DNA of 33,465 nucleotides from JAXDBV01 sp034678415 (GTDB taxonomy: Bacteria > Bacteroidota > Bacteroidia > Bacteroidales > VadinHA17), in assembly GCA_034678415.1 (NCBI GenBank), contig JAXDBV010000122.1, positions 1-33,465 on the forward strand, in the 5' to 3' direction. The notes below the pieces were generated by a model. The model searched no databases and was not told where the DNA came from. It saw only the letters and a program-made list of their open reading frames with translations. Below are positions 15,955 through 22,836 of the stretch, piece by piece (the first letter of the stretch is position 1; each line of letters begins with the position of its first letter). The translations under genes were made by a program, and so were the position numbers.

Positions 15955-16920
15955 ATGTATCTGAGGCTCCTTTTCTTCACAGTCGTGGTGATTATCACCT
16001 CCTGTTCGCAGACGGGTGGAGAACATGGTGCGGGGGCCAGGCCTGTGGTTGTGGCCGTGTTAAAGGGCCCCTCGGGCATGGGAATAATCAGGTTATTGGA
16101 GCAGGACGGGGCTGTCGCGGGCCGGCTTGATATCCGCATCCTGGATGAACCCATGCAGGTAAGAGCGCTCATGCTGAGGCAGCAGGTGCAGCTCGCCATC
16201 ATCCCGACCAACATGGCGGCTCTTCTCTATAACAAGGGTGTGCCCTATAAACTTGCGGCGGTGCCGGTATGGGGAACCCTGTATGTTTTGTCGGACAGGG
16301 CGCAGAGCCAGCGCTGGTCTGACCTGACGAATGAGCGTGTCTTCATCATGGGAAGGGGTATGACGCCCGACATCCTGTTCCGTTTCCTGGCACAACAGAA
16401 TGGGCTGAATCCTGATCATGATCTTGAACCGGATTATTCTTTTCCCACCCATATTGAACTGGCCAATGCCATGGCAGCGGGAAAAGCCGCCACGGGAGTG
16501 ATCTCCGAGCCTATGGTGTCGTTAATCCTGTCAAAGAATCCTGATATCAACATACTGTTTGATCTGAATGAGGAGTGGACAAAAGTGATGAGCAACGGCA
16601 TACCCATGACGCAGACCGCCCTTGTCGTTCACGAGAGGTTTGCTGCCTCACAGCCGGGACTGCTTGACACGATCCTGGACGCTTGGCGTCAGTCGACCGA
16701 ATGGGTAAACCAACATCCGCGGGAGGCAGGCAGGCTCATGGCACATCACGGCATCCTTACCGACACCAGCCTGGCATCGGCATCAATAGCCAGAGCACAC
16801 CTCAGGTTTGAATATGCCGACAGTATAAAGACAGGCATACTTCAGTTCCTGAAGGTATTTTACGATTTCGATCCAAACACCATAGGAGGAAGACTTCCTG
16901 ATGAAAACTTTTTTTACTAG
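15955..16920 (+). CDS. ABC transporter substrate-binding lipoprotein (NitT/TauT, NMT1-like type)
   Basis: 321 residues. A lipoprotein signal ends in IITSC with Cys17, so it should be tethered to a membrane. The body has the periplasmic-binding type II pattern of the NMT1/THI5/SsuA class: an initial beta strand VVVAVLKGPSGMG, MQVRALMLRQQVQLAIIPTNMAALLYNKG (in parts), a hinge LTNERVFIMGRGMTPD, then ATGVISEPMVSLIL. Relatives bind aliphatic sulfonates, nitrate, thiamine precursors or other small molecules; the ligand here cannot be told. The permease start overlaps its end by 20 bases. It is divergent from the TM1266-like/TonB group across 224 bases, which suggests that the outer- and inner-membrane steps serve one import route (inference). 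Confidence 0.87.
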   Translation: MYLRLLFFTVVVIITSCSQTGGEHGAGARPVVVAVLKGPSGMGIIRLLEQDGAVAGRLDIRILDEPMQVRALMLRQQVQLAIIPTNMAALLYNKGVPYKLAAVPVWGTLYVLSDRAQSQRWSDLTNERVFIMGRGMTPDILFRFLAQQNGLNPDHDLEPDYSFPTHIELANAMAAGKAATGVISEPMVSLILSKNPDINILFDLNEEWTKVMSNGIPMTQTALVVHERFAASQPGLLDTILDAWRQSTEWVNQHPREAGRLMAHHGILTDTSLASASIARAHLRFEYADSIKTGILQFLKVFYDFDPNTIGGRLPDENFFY

Positions 16921-17653
16921 GAACAGGCTGATCACCCTTGTCTCCGTTATCGTTCTTCTCCTGATCTGGAAAGGTGTGTCCATGGTCATGAGATCTTCTC
17001 TTCTTCTGCCTTCTCCGGAAGAAACGTTCATCACCCTTATGACACTATTTACCCGGCACGATTTTCTTCCGGGGCTGGGATCGACCATTGGGAGAGGGCT
17101 TGTCGGTTTCACACTGGCCTTCATCACCGGCTTATGGCTGGGCATCTGGGCCGGTGCCCGTTCCTCCGTTCATGCCGCGGTAAAGCCACTGCTGGTCACC
17201 ATCCGTTCCACCCCTGTCATCTCGTTCATCCTTCTCGCACTGATCTGGTTCCGGGTGGATCAGGTGCCGGTATTCATCGCCTTTCTCACCATGTTTCCTA
17301 TCTTCTGTGTCAATATTATTGATGGTATCCGTTACGTTGACAAGGAAGTGATCGAGATGGCACGTATCTATAAGGTGAGCCGCAGGCGTATCACACGGGA
17401 GATATACATACCCGCCATCATGCCCTACCTTCTCAGCGGTGCGTCGAACGCCATGGGGTTCGGATGGAGGGCTGTGATCATCGGTGAGGTGCTGAGCCAG
17501 CCGCGATATGGCATCGGTACATTTATGCAGCATTCGCAGACCTACCTGCTGGTGTCCGAACTTATTGCCTGGACAGTGATAGCAGTGCTGGTAAGCTACT
17601 TCTTTGAAATGAGTATACGAATGGCCGAAAAGAAACTTATCCGCTGGAGATGA
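16901..17653 (+). CDS. ABC transporter permease (NitT/TauT type)
   Basis: A 250-residue inner-membrane protein with about six hydrophobic segments (the first at residues 9-27). It has the permease signature contacting the ATPase: EMARIYKVSRRRITREIYIPAIMPYLLSG, roughly residues 148-176, the EAA loop of binding-protein-dependent permeases. Length and topology fit SsuC/TauC-class proteins that work as homodimers. It overlaps the binding protein by 20 bases and the ATPase by 4 (ATGA), so translation of the three is probably coupled. Confidence 0.9.
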   Translation: MKTFFTRNRLITLVSVIVLLLIWKGVSMVMRSSLLLPSPEETFITLMTLFTRHDFLPGLGSTIGRGLVGFTLAFITGLWLGIWAGARSSVHAAVKPLLVTIRSTPVISFILLALIWFRVDQVPVFIAFLTMFPIFCVNIIDGIRYVDKEVIEMARIYKVSRRRITREIYIPAIMPYLLSGASNAMGFGWRAVIIGEVLSQPRYGIGTFMQHSQTYLLVSELIAWTVIAVLVSYFFEMSIRMAEKKLIRWR

Positions 17654-18360
17654 TGGAATTCAGGCTGAAACATATCCACATGTCGTATCCCGGGCAGGTA
17701 CTGTTCGATGATTTCTCCATCACGTTTGCTGCCGGACAGATCACATGTATCCTTGGCCCGTCGGGATGCGGAAAAACCACGCTGCTGAACATCATCTGCG
17801 GCAATACGGCAATGGTAGGCGGCGACCGGTCTGGTTTTGAAAAAAGTACCTTCTCATATATCTTCCAGGAACCCAGGCTCCTGCCCTGGAAAACCGTGGC
17901 CGAAAACGTGGGATTTCCATTAAAGGAACGGATGGATGCAGGGAACTACAGGAGAACCGTCATGCATTATCTTGAGATGGTCTCGCTGGTTGACAAGGAG
18001 AACTTACTGCCACACCAGCTCAGTGGCGGGATGAAACAGAGGGTATCGCTTGCCCGGGCATTTGCTTTTCCTTCCGATATCATATTGATGGATGAACCGT
18101 TCAAAGGGCTTGATTACAAGCTTAAGAACAACCTTATGGATTCATTCATCGATCTCTGGGAGGAAGATCCGAGGACGGTGATCTCGGTAACTCATGAGGT
18201 GGATGAAGCCCTCTACCTGGGACACGAGGTGATTATCTTTGGCCATCCGCCCGTGCAGGTACTTGGAACGTACCGTACCGGTCAGTCAACAAGAAAGAAT
18301 ATGAACAGCAAGGAGTTGCTGGAGATGAAGGCGGAGATCATCGGACGGTTGTCATCCTGA
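17650..18360 (+). CDS. ABC transporter ATPase (NitT/TauT type)
   Basis: A 236-residue cytoplasmic ATPase. Walker A is GPSGCGKTTLLN (about 37-48), the Q-loop FQEPRLLPWKTV (about 73-84), the signature LSGGMKQRVSLARAF, Walker B IILMDEPFKGLD and the switch histidine in VTHEVDEA. The PRLLPWKTV stretch after the Q-loop is typical of the sulfonate/nitrate/taurine subfamily. Two adjacent ATGs at 17650 and 17653 are possible starts. Its last 9 bases overlap the end of rex on the other strand, so neither operon has room for a terminator before entering the other gene. Confidence 0.93.
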   Translation: MMEFRLKHIHMSYPGQVLFDDFSITFAAGQITCILGPSGCGKTTLLNIICGNTAMVGGDRSGFEKSTFSYIFQEPRLLPWKTVAENVGFPLKERMDAGNYRRTVMHYLEMVSLVDKENLLPHQLSGGMKQRVSLARAFAFPSDIILMDEPFKGLDYKLKNNLMDSFIDLWEEDPRTVISVTHEVDEALYLGHEVIIFGHPPVQVLGTYRTGQSTRKNMNSKELLEMKAEIIGRLSS

Positions 18361-19020
18361 GGTTTTACGGGTTTGTTTTCTATGGCTTTTGACAAAATAG
18401 GCCACCTTTTCGAGGGAGGTGATAAAATCATAGCCTTCAAGGTACACGTCCTCAGGAACTTCGAGCGGCACCGACGAGTAATTTAATATTCCCCTGATAC
18501 CGGTCCTGACAAGCCTCCGGCTAAGCTCACGGGCAACCTTGGCAGGAGCGGTGATAACGGCGATGGTTATTGCTTTCAGCCTGACAATCTCCTCGAGCTT
18601 TTCCATCGGGTAACACCGGACACCGGCGAAAACCACGTTCACTTTTTCGGGATCGATGTCAAAGGTGGCAACAATATTCAGTTTCGACCGTTTGCCCCTG
18701 AAGTAGTTTGTTATAGCCCTTCCCAGGTGACCGAAACCGATAACTGCCACATTCAGACCCTGCTCTGTATCAAGGATCCTTCCGATCCTTACGATGAGCT
18801 CTTTTACATTATATCCCTTCCTCTGGTAACTGCCATACCCGATCAGCATGATGTCACGCCGTACCTGGACGGCAGTGAAATGATGCAGCGCCGCCAGCTC
18901 GTGTGAATAGATGAAGTCCTTACCCTGACTCTGGCAATTCAGCAGGCTGCGACGATATTCACTGAGCCTTTCAACGGTTTTTGCCGGAAGATCCAGATAG
19001 GAGATGTTTATGGTATTCAT
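18352..19020 (-). CDS. rex: Redox-sensing transcriptional repressor Rex
   Basis: 222 residues, the usual Rex length. The N-terminal winged-helix domain (about 1-80) includes LPAKTVERLSEYRRSL and VQVRRDIMLIG. The Rossmann NAD(H) domain carries VIGFGHLGRAI with the GxGxxG run at 95-100, and a swapped C-terminal helix follows. Rex binds its operator when NAD+ prevails and leaves it when NADH rises, releasing fermentative NADH-consuming genes. Candidate targets are in view: Rex-type sites at 22694-22711 (hydCBA) and 15794-15811 (TM1266-like/TonB). It has its own -7 box at 19101-19108 in a region of three related motifs. No Rex-type site is seen at its own promoter. Confidence 0.93.
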   Translation of the reverse strand: MNTINISYLDLPAKTVERLSEYRRSLLNCQSQGKDFIYSHELAALHHFTAVQVRRDIMLIGYGSYQRKGYNVKELIVRIGRILDTEQGLNVAVIGFGHLGRAITNYFRGKRSKLNIVATFDIDPEKVNVVFAGVRCYPMEKLEEIVRLKAITIAVITAPAKVARELSRRLVRTGIRGILNYSSVPLEVPEDVYLEGYDFITSLEKVAYFVKSHRKQTRKTSG

Positions 19021-19029
19021 GTGAGTTCA

Positions 19030-19127
19030 ATGTAATTCCCGTGATACGGATCAACACAGCCTGATGTATCCCGTCATTCACCGGATATGTCTTTTAATTA
19101 CAAAATTATAATTATCACGGGTTACAT
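19030..19127. repeat. Three related copies of an unassigned motif around the rex promoter
   Basis: Copy 1 (19030-19046, plus) ATGTAATTCCCGTGATA; copy 2 (19064-19077, plus) ATGTATCCCGTCAT; copy 3 (19113-19127, minus) ATGTAACCCGTGATA. Copies 1 and 3 are an inverted repeat of 15 pairs with a 2-base bulge. Copy 3 lies just upstream of the rex -7 box; copies 1 and 2 lie in the leader. This looks like an operator array for an unknown regulator. Confidence 0.5.
19101..19108 (-). promoter_or_regulatory. -7 promoter box of rex
   Basis: Reads TAATTTTG on the minus strand, an exact TAnnTTTG match. Expected start near 19095 and a leader of about 75 bases to the ATG at 19020. Confidence 0.6.
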
Positions 19128-19143
19128 CTGTACATAAACTGTA

Positions 19144-19178
19144 AAAAAGGATAGCTGGTTTATCCGGCTATCCTTTTT
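19144..19178. terminator. Strong bidirectional terminator between hydA and rex
   Basis: AAAAAGGATAGC (19144-19155) and GCTATCCTTTTT (19167-19178) form a 12-bp stem, extendable by a G-U and two G-C pairs, with A and T runs on either side. It lies 17 bases past the hydA stop and should end the hydCBA transcript before rex. Confidence 0.85.
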
Positions 19179-19194
19179 CATTTTTGATACCAGG

Positions 19195-20985
19195 TCAATA
19201 TCTTTTTCTCGGTTTATAGTGGGTATGCAGCAGTTCGTGCGATTTATGTCCGTTGGGTTCACCGAGGAATTCCTTGTATATCTGTATTATTTCCGGGTTC
19301 TCGTGTGATTTACGGATTGCTTTACCCATATCTTCCTTGTAGATTGCCCTGGCGCGTTTTTTCCTGATCTCGGCGTTAGTGGGAATAGGCTGTCCGCCGC
19401 CGCCGAGGCATCCTCCGGGGCAGGCCATGATTTCGATGAAGTGGTAGTTTTTCTTGCCATCCTTTACCCACTGCATTACCTCTTTGGCATTGGTCAGTCC
19501 ATGGGCCACGACAGTTCTCAGCTCCACTCCTTCAAGGAAGTTCCACTGGGGCAGTGTTTTTGTGATCTTTATTGATGCTTCCTTCACCCCGTCCATACCC
19601 CTGACAGGTGTAATATTGAGTCCTTCGAACGGTACTTCTCTTCCGGTAACCAGTTCATATGCGGTACGGAGAGCTGCTTCCATGACACCGCCTGTAGCCC
19701 CGAAGATGACGGCTGCGCCGGTGCTCTGTCCCAGGACACTGTCATAATCCTCTTCCGGCAGTGTGGGAAAATCGAGGCCTGCCTGTTTGATCATCACAGC
19801 CAGCTCGCGTGTGGTGAGCACATAATCAACATCCTGGTAACCGCTGGAACGCATCTCCGGACGGTTAGCTTCGAATTTTTTCGCTGTACAGGGCATGATG
19901 GATACCACCACCATTCTGGCCGGATCCACGTTTACCTTCTGTGCATAGTACGTTTTTGCCAGGGCACCGAACATCTGTTGCGGTGATTTGCAGGTAGATA
20001 AATTCGGAAGGTATTCAGGGAAGGTATGCTCTATGAATTTGATCCATCCCGGTGAGCATGAGGTGGCCATTGGCAGGGCCACGTCGGGATCTTTTTCTAC
20101 CAGCGCTTTTTTCAGTCTCGTGAGCAGTTCGGTACCTTCCTCGATAATGGTGAGGTCGGCCGACCAGTCGGTATCGAGCACTGCATCAAAGCCCAGCCTT
20201 CTGAGGGCAGATACCATCTTGCCGGTCACCACTTCTCCCGGCTCATAACCTAGCGCTTCACCCAGGGCAACACGTGTTGCGGGAGCCGTTTGCACCACCA
20301 CAAATTTTTTCTCATTGTAAATGGCATCCCACACCTCGTCAATATAATTCCTTTCAATGAGGGCTCCGGTAGGACAACGGTTAACGCACTGACCACAGTT
20401 GGTGCATACCACCTCGTACATGGGATTCTCAAAGAAGGTAGATATTTTCATTTCCGATCCCTTATGGGCGACGCCCAGCGCGCTGACATGCTGCAGTTCC
20501 TCACAGGTCCTGACACAACGTTGGCAACGTATGCACTTGCTGTCATCCTTTATAATGGACGGACTGTATTTATCAATGGTATAATGCTTGAAAGGCACGA
20601 GATCGATGAACAGATGCTCTGTAGTCTTGATCTCGGAAGCGAGGTTCTGAAGCTCACAGTTACCGTTCTTGTAACACTTTGTGCAATCGGCGTTATGTTC
20701 CGAGAGCAGCAGTTCGATGATATGCCTGCGGGCATTTCTCACCTTGAGTGAGTTGGTATGGATCTCCATTCCCTCGGATGCGGGCGTAGCACAGGAGGCA
20801 ACAAGGTTTCTCGCACCGGCCTGTTCCACCACACACACGCGGCAGTTGCCCGCCACACAAAGGTCCTCGTGAAAACAGAGTGTGGGTATATGAAGATTCA
20901 GCTTCCTTGCAGCATCAAGGATGGTCTTCCCTTCCTCAACGGAAACCTTTACACCATCAACCGTAAGATTTATCATTTTTGACAT
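19195..20985 (-). CDS. hydA: [FeFe]-hydrogenase catalytic subunit HydA (NADH-linked trimer type)
   Basis: 596 residues from the ATG at 20985 (a TTG at 20997 is also open). Order: plant-type [2Fe-2S] domain (Cys37, 48, 51, 65); His-ligated [4Fe-4S] (His97, Cys101, 104, 110); two [4Fe-4S] motifs (Cys151/154/157/161 and Cys194/197/200/204); then the H-cluster domain. L1 is TSCSPGW with Cys310, L2 MPCTAKKFE with Cys366, and L3 MACPGGCLGGGGQP with Cys522 and Cys526; all four H-cluster cysteines are present. The residue after Cys310 is Ser311, where most standard hydrogenases have the proton-shuttling Cys. There is no extra C-terminal [2Fe-2S] domain. With HydB and HydC it should exchange electrons between NAD(H) and H2, possibly with ferredoxin. 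The maturases HydE, HydF and HydG are not in the window. Confidence 0.95.
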   Translation of the reverse strand: MSKMINLTVDGVKVSVEEGKTILDAARKLNLHIPTLCFHEDLCVAGNCRVCVVEQAGARNLVASCATPASEGMEIHTNSLKVRNARRHIIELLLSEHNADCTKCYKNGNCELQNLASEIKTTEHLFIDLVPFKHYTIDKYSPSIIKDDSKCIRCQRCVRTCEELQHVSALGVAHKGSEMKISTFFENPMYEVVCTNCGQCVNRCPTGALIERNYIDEVWDAIYNEKKFVVVQTAPATRVALGEALGYEPGEVVTGKMVSALRRLGFDAVLDTDWSADLTIIEEGTELLTRLKKALVEKDPDVALPMATSCSPGWIKFIEHTFPEYLPNLSTCKSPQQMFGALAKTYYAQKVNVDPARMVVVSIMPCTAKKFEANRPEMRSSGYQDVDYVLTTRELAVMIKQAGLDFPTLPEEDYDSVLGQSTGAAVIFGATGGVMEAALRTAYELVTGREVPFEGLNITPVRGMDGVKEASIKITKTLPQWNFLEGVELRTVVAHGLTNAKEVMQWVKDGKKNYHFIEIMACPGGCLGGGGQPIPTNAEIRKKRARAIYKEDMGKAIRKSHENPEIIQIYKEFLGEPNGHKSHELLHTHYKPRKRY

Positions 20986-21005
20986 TTTTCTGCACAATTA
21001 GAAGG

Positions 21006-22169
21006 TTAGTAAATCATTTCTTCCCTGAAGTTTTCCACGATGGAATGGAAGGAGTTAGCCACGGACTGGCCGAGCCCGCACTTGGCGGTGATCTTCATTG
21101 TCTGCGACAGTTTCATCAGTTGTTCGAGGTAATGCTCGTTCTTCTGTCCCTTTTTCACGGCATCGATGCCGATCAGTAATTGCTGGCATCCCACCCGGCA
21201 CGGGGTACATTGTCCGCAGGACTCCTCCTGGAAAAAGTCGAGGTAGTTTTTCAGCACATTATACATAGACCGGGAAGAGTTGAAAAGCATCATTGAGCCA
21301 CCTGTTGGGACACCTTCGAATCCGATAATGGTATCTTTAAACTTCTTTCTCGGTACACAGAAACCCGATGCTCCTCCCACCTGTACGGCTTTGGTGTCGC
21401 CATCACCAAACTCATCAACGAACTGTTCCACGGTCATCCCGAGTTCCAGCTCATATATACCGGGGATGGGGGTATCGCCGGAGACGGAGAACAACTTTGT
21501 TCCCCTGGAGTCGGCCGTTCCCAGCTTCTTGTATTCATCGGCTCCAATACGTATGATGATCACGGCGGTGGCAAAGGTCTCAACGTTATTGATCACGGTA
21601 GGTTTGCTCCTGAAGCCAGAAGTAGTGGGATAGGGAGGTTTGTTCCTTGGTTCGCCCCTGTTTCCTTCGAGCGACTCGAACAGGGCGCTTTCTTCACCAC
21701 AGATATACGCACCGCTGCCCATTCTTATCTGAATTTTGAAATCGAAGCCGATATCCTTCATATCTTCATCAAAGACGAGCAGTTCTTCGTTGAGCATAGG
21801 CAACAGGTATTTGTATTCACCACGGAGGTAGATATATCCCTGTTTGGCGCCGATGGCCTTACCGCAGAAAGCCATTCCGTGGAACACGCGTCGCGGCACG
21901 CGGGTAAGCAGCTCACGGTCTTTGAATGTACCGGGTTCTCCCTCGTCGGCATTGCAGATGACATATTTTTCCGGATCCGCCGCATCACGGGTGAACTTCC
22001 ATTTCAGTCCGGTAGGGAATCCGGCTCCACCCCTGCCCCTGAGGCCTGAATCAAGTAATTCTTTAATAATCTGATCACTGCTGTAGGCAAAATGCCTGCG
22101 CAGTTCATCGCGGGTCATACAGTCCTGCCTGAAAAGCAGGTCAAGTCGTTTAACAGTATCGTTTGCCAT
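21006..22169 (-). CDS. hydB: Hydrogenase flavoprotein subunit HydB (NuoF-like, short form)
   Basis: 387 residues. FMN/NADH-binding motifs: GLRGRGGAGFPTG (42-54), ICNADEGEPGTFKDR (71-85), and GSGAYICGEESALFESLEG (151-169). A [4Fe-4S] site is formed by ESCGQCTPC (Cys318, 321, 324) and Cys364 in TAKCGLGQS. It oxidises or reduces NAD(H) and passes electrons to HydA. The well-studied bifurcating HydB subunits are about 600 residues, with an N-terminal thioredoxin-like [2Fe-2S] domain and a C-terminal two-[4Fe-4S] ferredoxin domain; both are missing here and the end is clean (FREEMIY then stop). It follows HydC by 20 bases and precedes HydA by 20. Confidence 0.93.
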   Translation of the reverse strand: MANDTVKRLDLLFRQDCMTRDELRRHFAYSSDQIIKELLDSGLRGRGGAGFPTGLKWKFTRDAADPEKYVICNADEGEPGTFKDRELLTRVPRRVFHGMAFCGKAIGAKQGYIYLRGEYKYLLPMLNEELLVFDEDMKDIGFDFKIQIRMGSGAYICGEESALFESLEGNRGEPRNKPPYPTTSGFRSKPTVINNVETFATAVIIIRIGADEYKKLGTADSRGTKLFSVSGDTPIPGIYELELGMTVEQFVDEFGDGDTKAVQVGGASGFCVPRKKFKDTIIGFEGVPTGGSMMLFNSSRSMYNVLKNYLDFFQEESCGQCTPCRVGCQQLLIGIDAVKKGQKNEHYLEQLMKLSQTMKITAKCGLGQSVANSFHSIVENFREEMIY

Positions 22170-22189
22170 GATTGGAATCTTCTGTTGGA

Positions 22190-22669
22190 TTAATCTTGAT
22201 CTTTTTCTTTCCTGGAATAATCAGCAATAATCTGCCTGACCTTTTCAGGATTCAGCTTAGTATAAGGTGTTTCATTGATAAGCATGGCCGGGGCCTCATG
22301 GCACCACCCAAGGCAGTTGGTCTCCAGGAGTGTAAACTTCTTATTGGGAGTGGTTTCTCCCACCCTGATCTTCAGCATATCTTCAATGGTCTTGACCAGG
22401 TCAAAACTTCTCTTCATGGAACAGGTGATGGTTTTACATACCCTGATCACATATTCACCTCTGGGCTGTGTGTCCAGGAAAGAATAAAATGTTGCCGTAC
22501 CATACACTTGTGCGGCTGCAATATCCAGCTCACGTGCTATTTCAGTCATGGCCTCATCGGAAACATACCTCTCGAATTCGACCACACCCTGAAGGATGGG
22601 AATCAAGCTCTCCCGCGTGCGTCCATGCTGATCGGCTAAATTCTTTACTAATTCTTGAATTTCTGACAT
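22190..22669 (-). CDS. hydC: Hydrogenase subunit HydC (NuoE-like, thioredoxin-fold [2Fe-2S])
   Basis: 159 residues, standard NuoE/HydC length. A helical N-terminal part (LVKNLADQHG, then SDEAMTEIARELDI) leads to the thioredoxin-like domain. This carries four cluster ligands: Cys78 and Cys83 (VCKTITC), Cys119 and Cys123 (TNCLGWC). It relays electrons within the NADH-hydrogenase complex. It is the first gene of hydC-hydB-hydA, with even 20-base gaps. About 50 bases of leader separate it from a -7 box, and the leader holds a Rex-type operator. Confidence 0.93.
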   Translation of the reverse strand: MSEIQELVKNLADQHGRTRESLIPILQGVVEFERYVSDEAMTEIARELDIAAAQVYGTATFYSFLDTQPRGEYVIRVCKTITCSMKRSFDLVKTIEDMLKIRVGETTPNKKFTLLETNCLGWCHEAPAMLINETPYTKLNPEKVRQIIADYSRKEKDQD

Positions 22670-22693
22670 CGCAGGTATAGTTAGTTAAATAAA

Positions 22694-22711
22694 TTGTTAA
22701 TGAATTAACAC
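22694..22711. promoter_or_regulatory. Rex-type operator of hydCBA
   Basis: TTGTTAATGAATTAACAC matches TTGTTAA-N4-TTAACAA at 13 of 14 informative bases. It lies 25 bases before the hydC ATG and just past the predicted start of transcription, where a bound repressor would block elongation. On the opposite strand it reads GTGTTAA-N4-TTAACAA, as at 15794. Confidence 0.82.
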
Positions 22712-22724
22712 AAAAATGGTAGGC

Positions 22725-22732
22725 CAAAATTA
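22725..22732 (-). promoter_or_regulatory. -7 promoter box of hydCBA
   Basis: Reads TAATTTTG on the minus strand, an exact TAnnTTTG match; expected start near 22719. No -33 TTG is seen, which would fit a promoter that needs an activator. Confidence 0.6.
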
Positions 22733-22754
22733 TAATATGATAGTTTCTAAGTTC

Positions 22755-22768
22755 ATGATATTTATCAT
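22755..22768. promoter_or_regulatory. FNR/CRP-like dyad upstream of hydCBA
   Basis: ATGATATTTATCAT contains TGAT-N4-ATCA, the core of the FNR-type site TTGAT-N4-ATCAA (8 of 10). Its centre is about 42 bases before the predicted start, a classical class II activator position. No FNR/CRP-family gene is in the window. Confidence 0.45.
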
Positions 22769-22836
22769 TAAGAGGGATCGGAAGGTTTATCCGCGAAAGA
22801 TGCGGGTACAACAGGCAAACGGAGTGGCACTGGATA

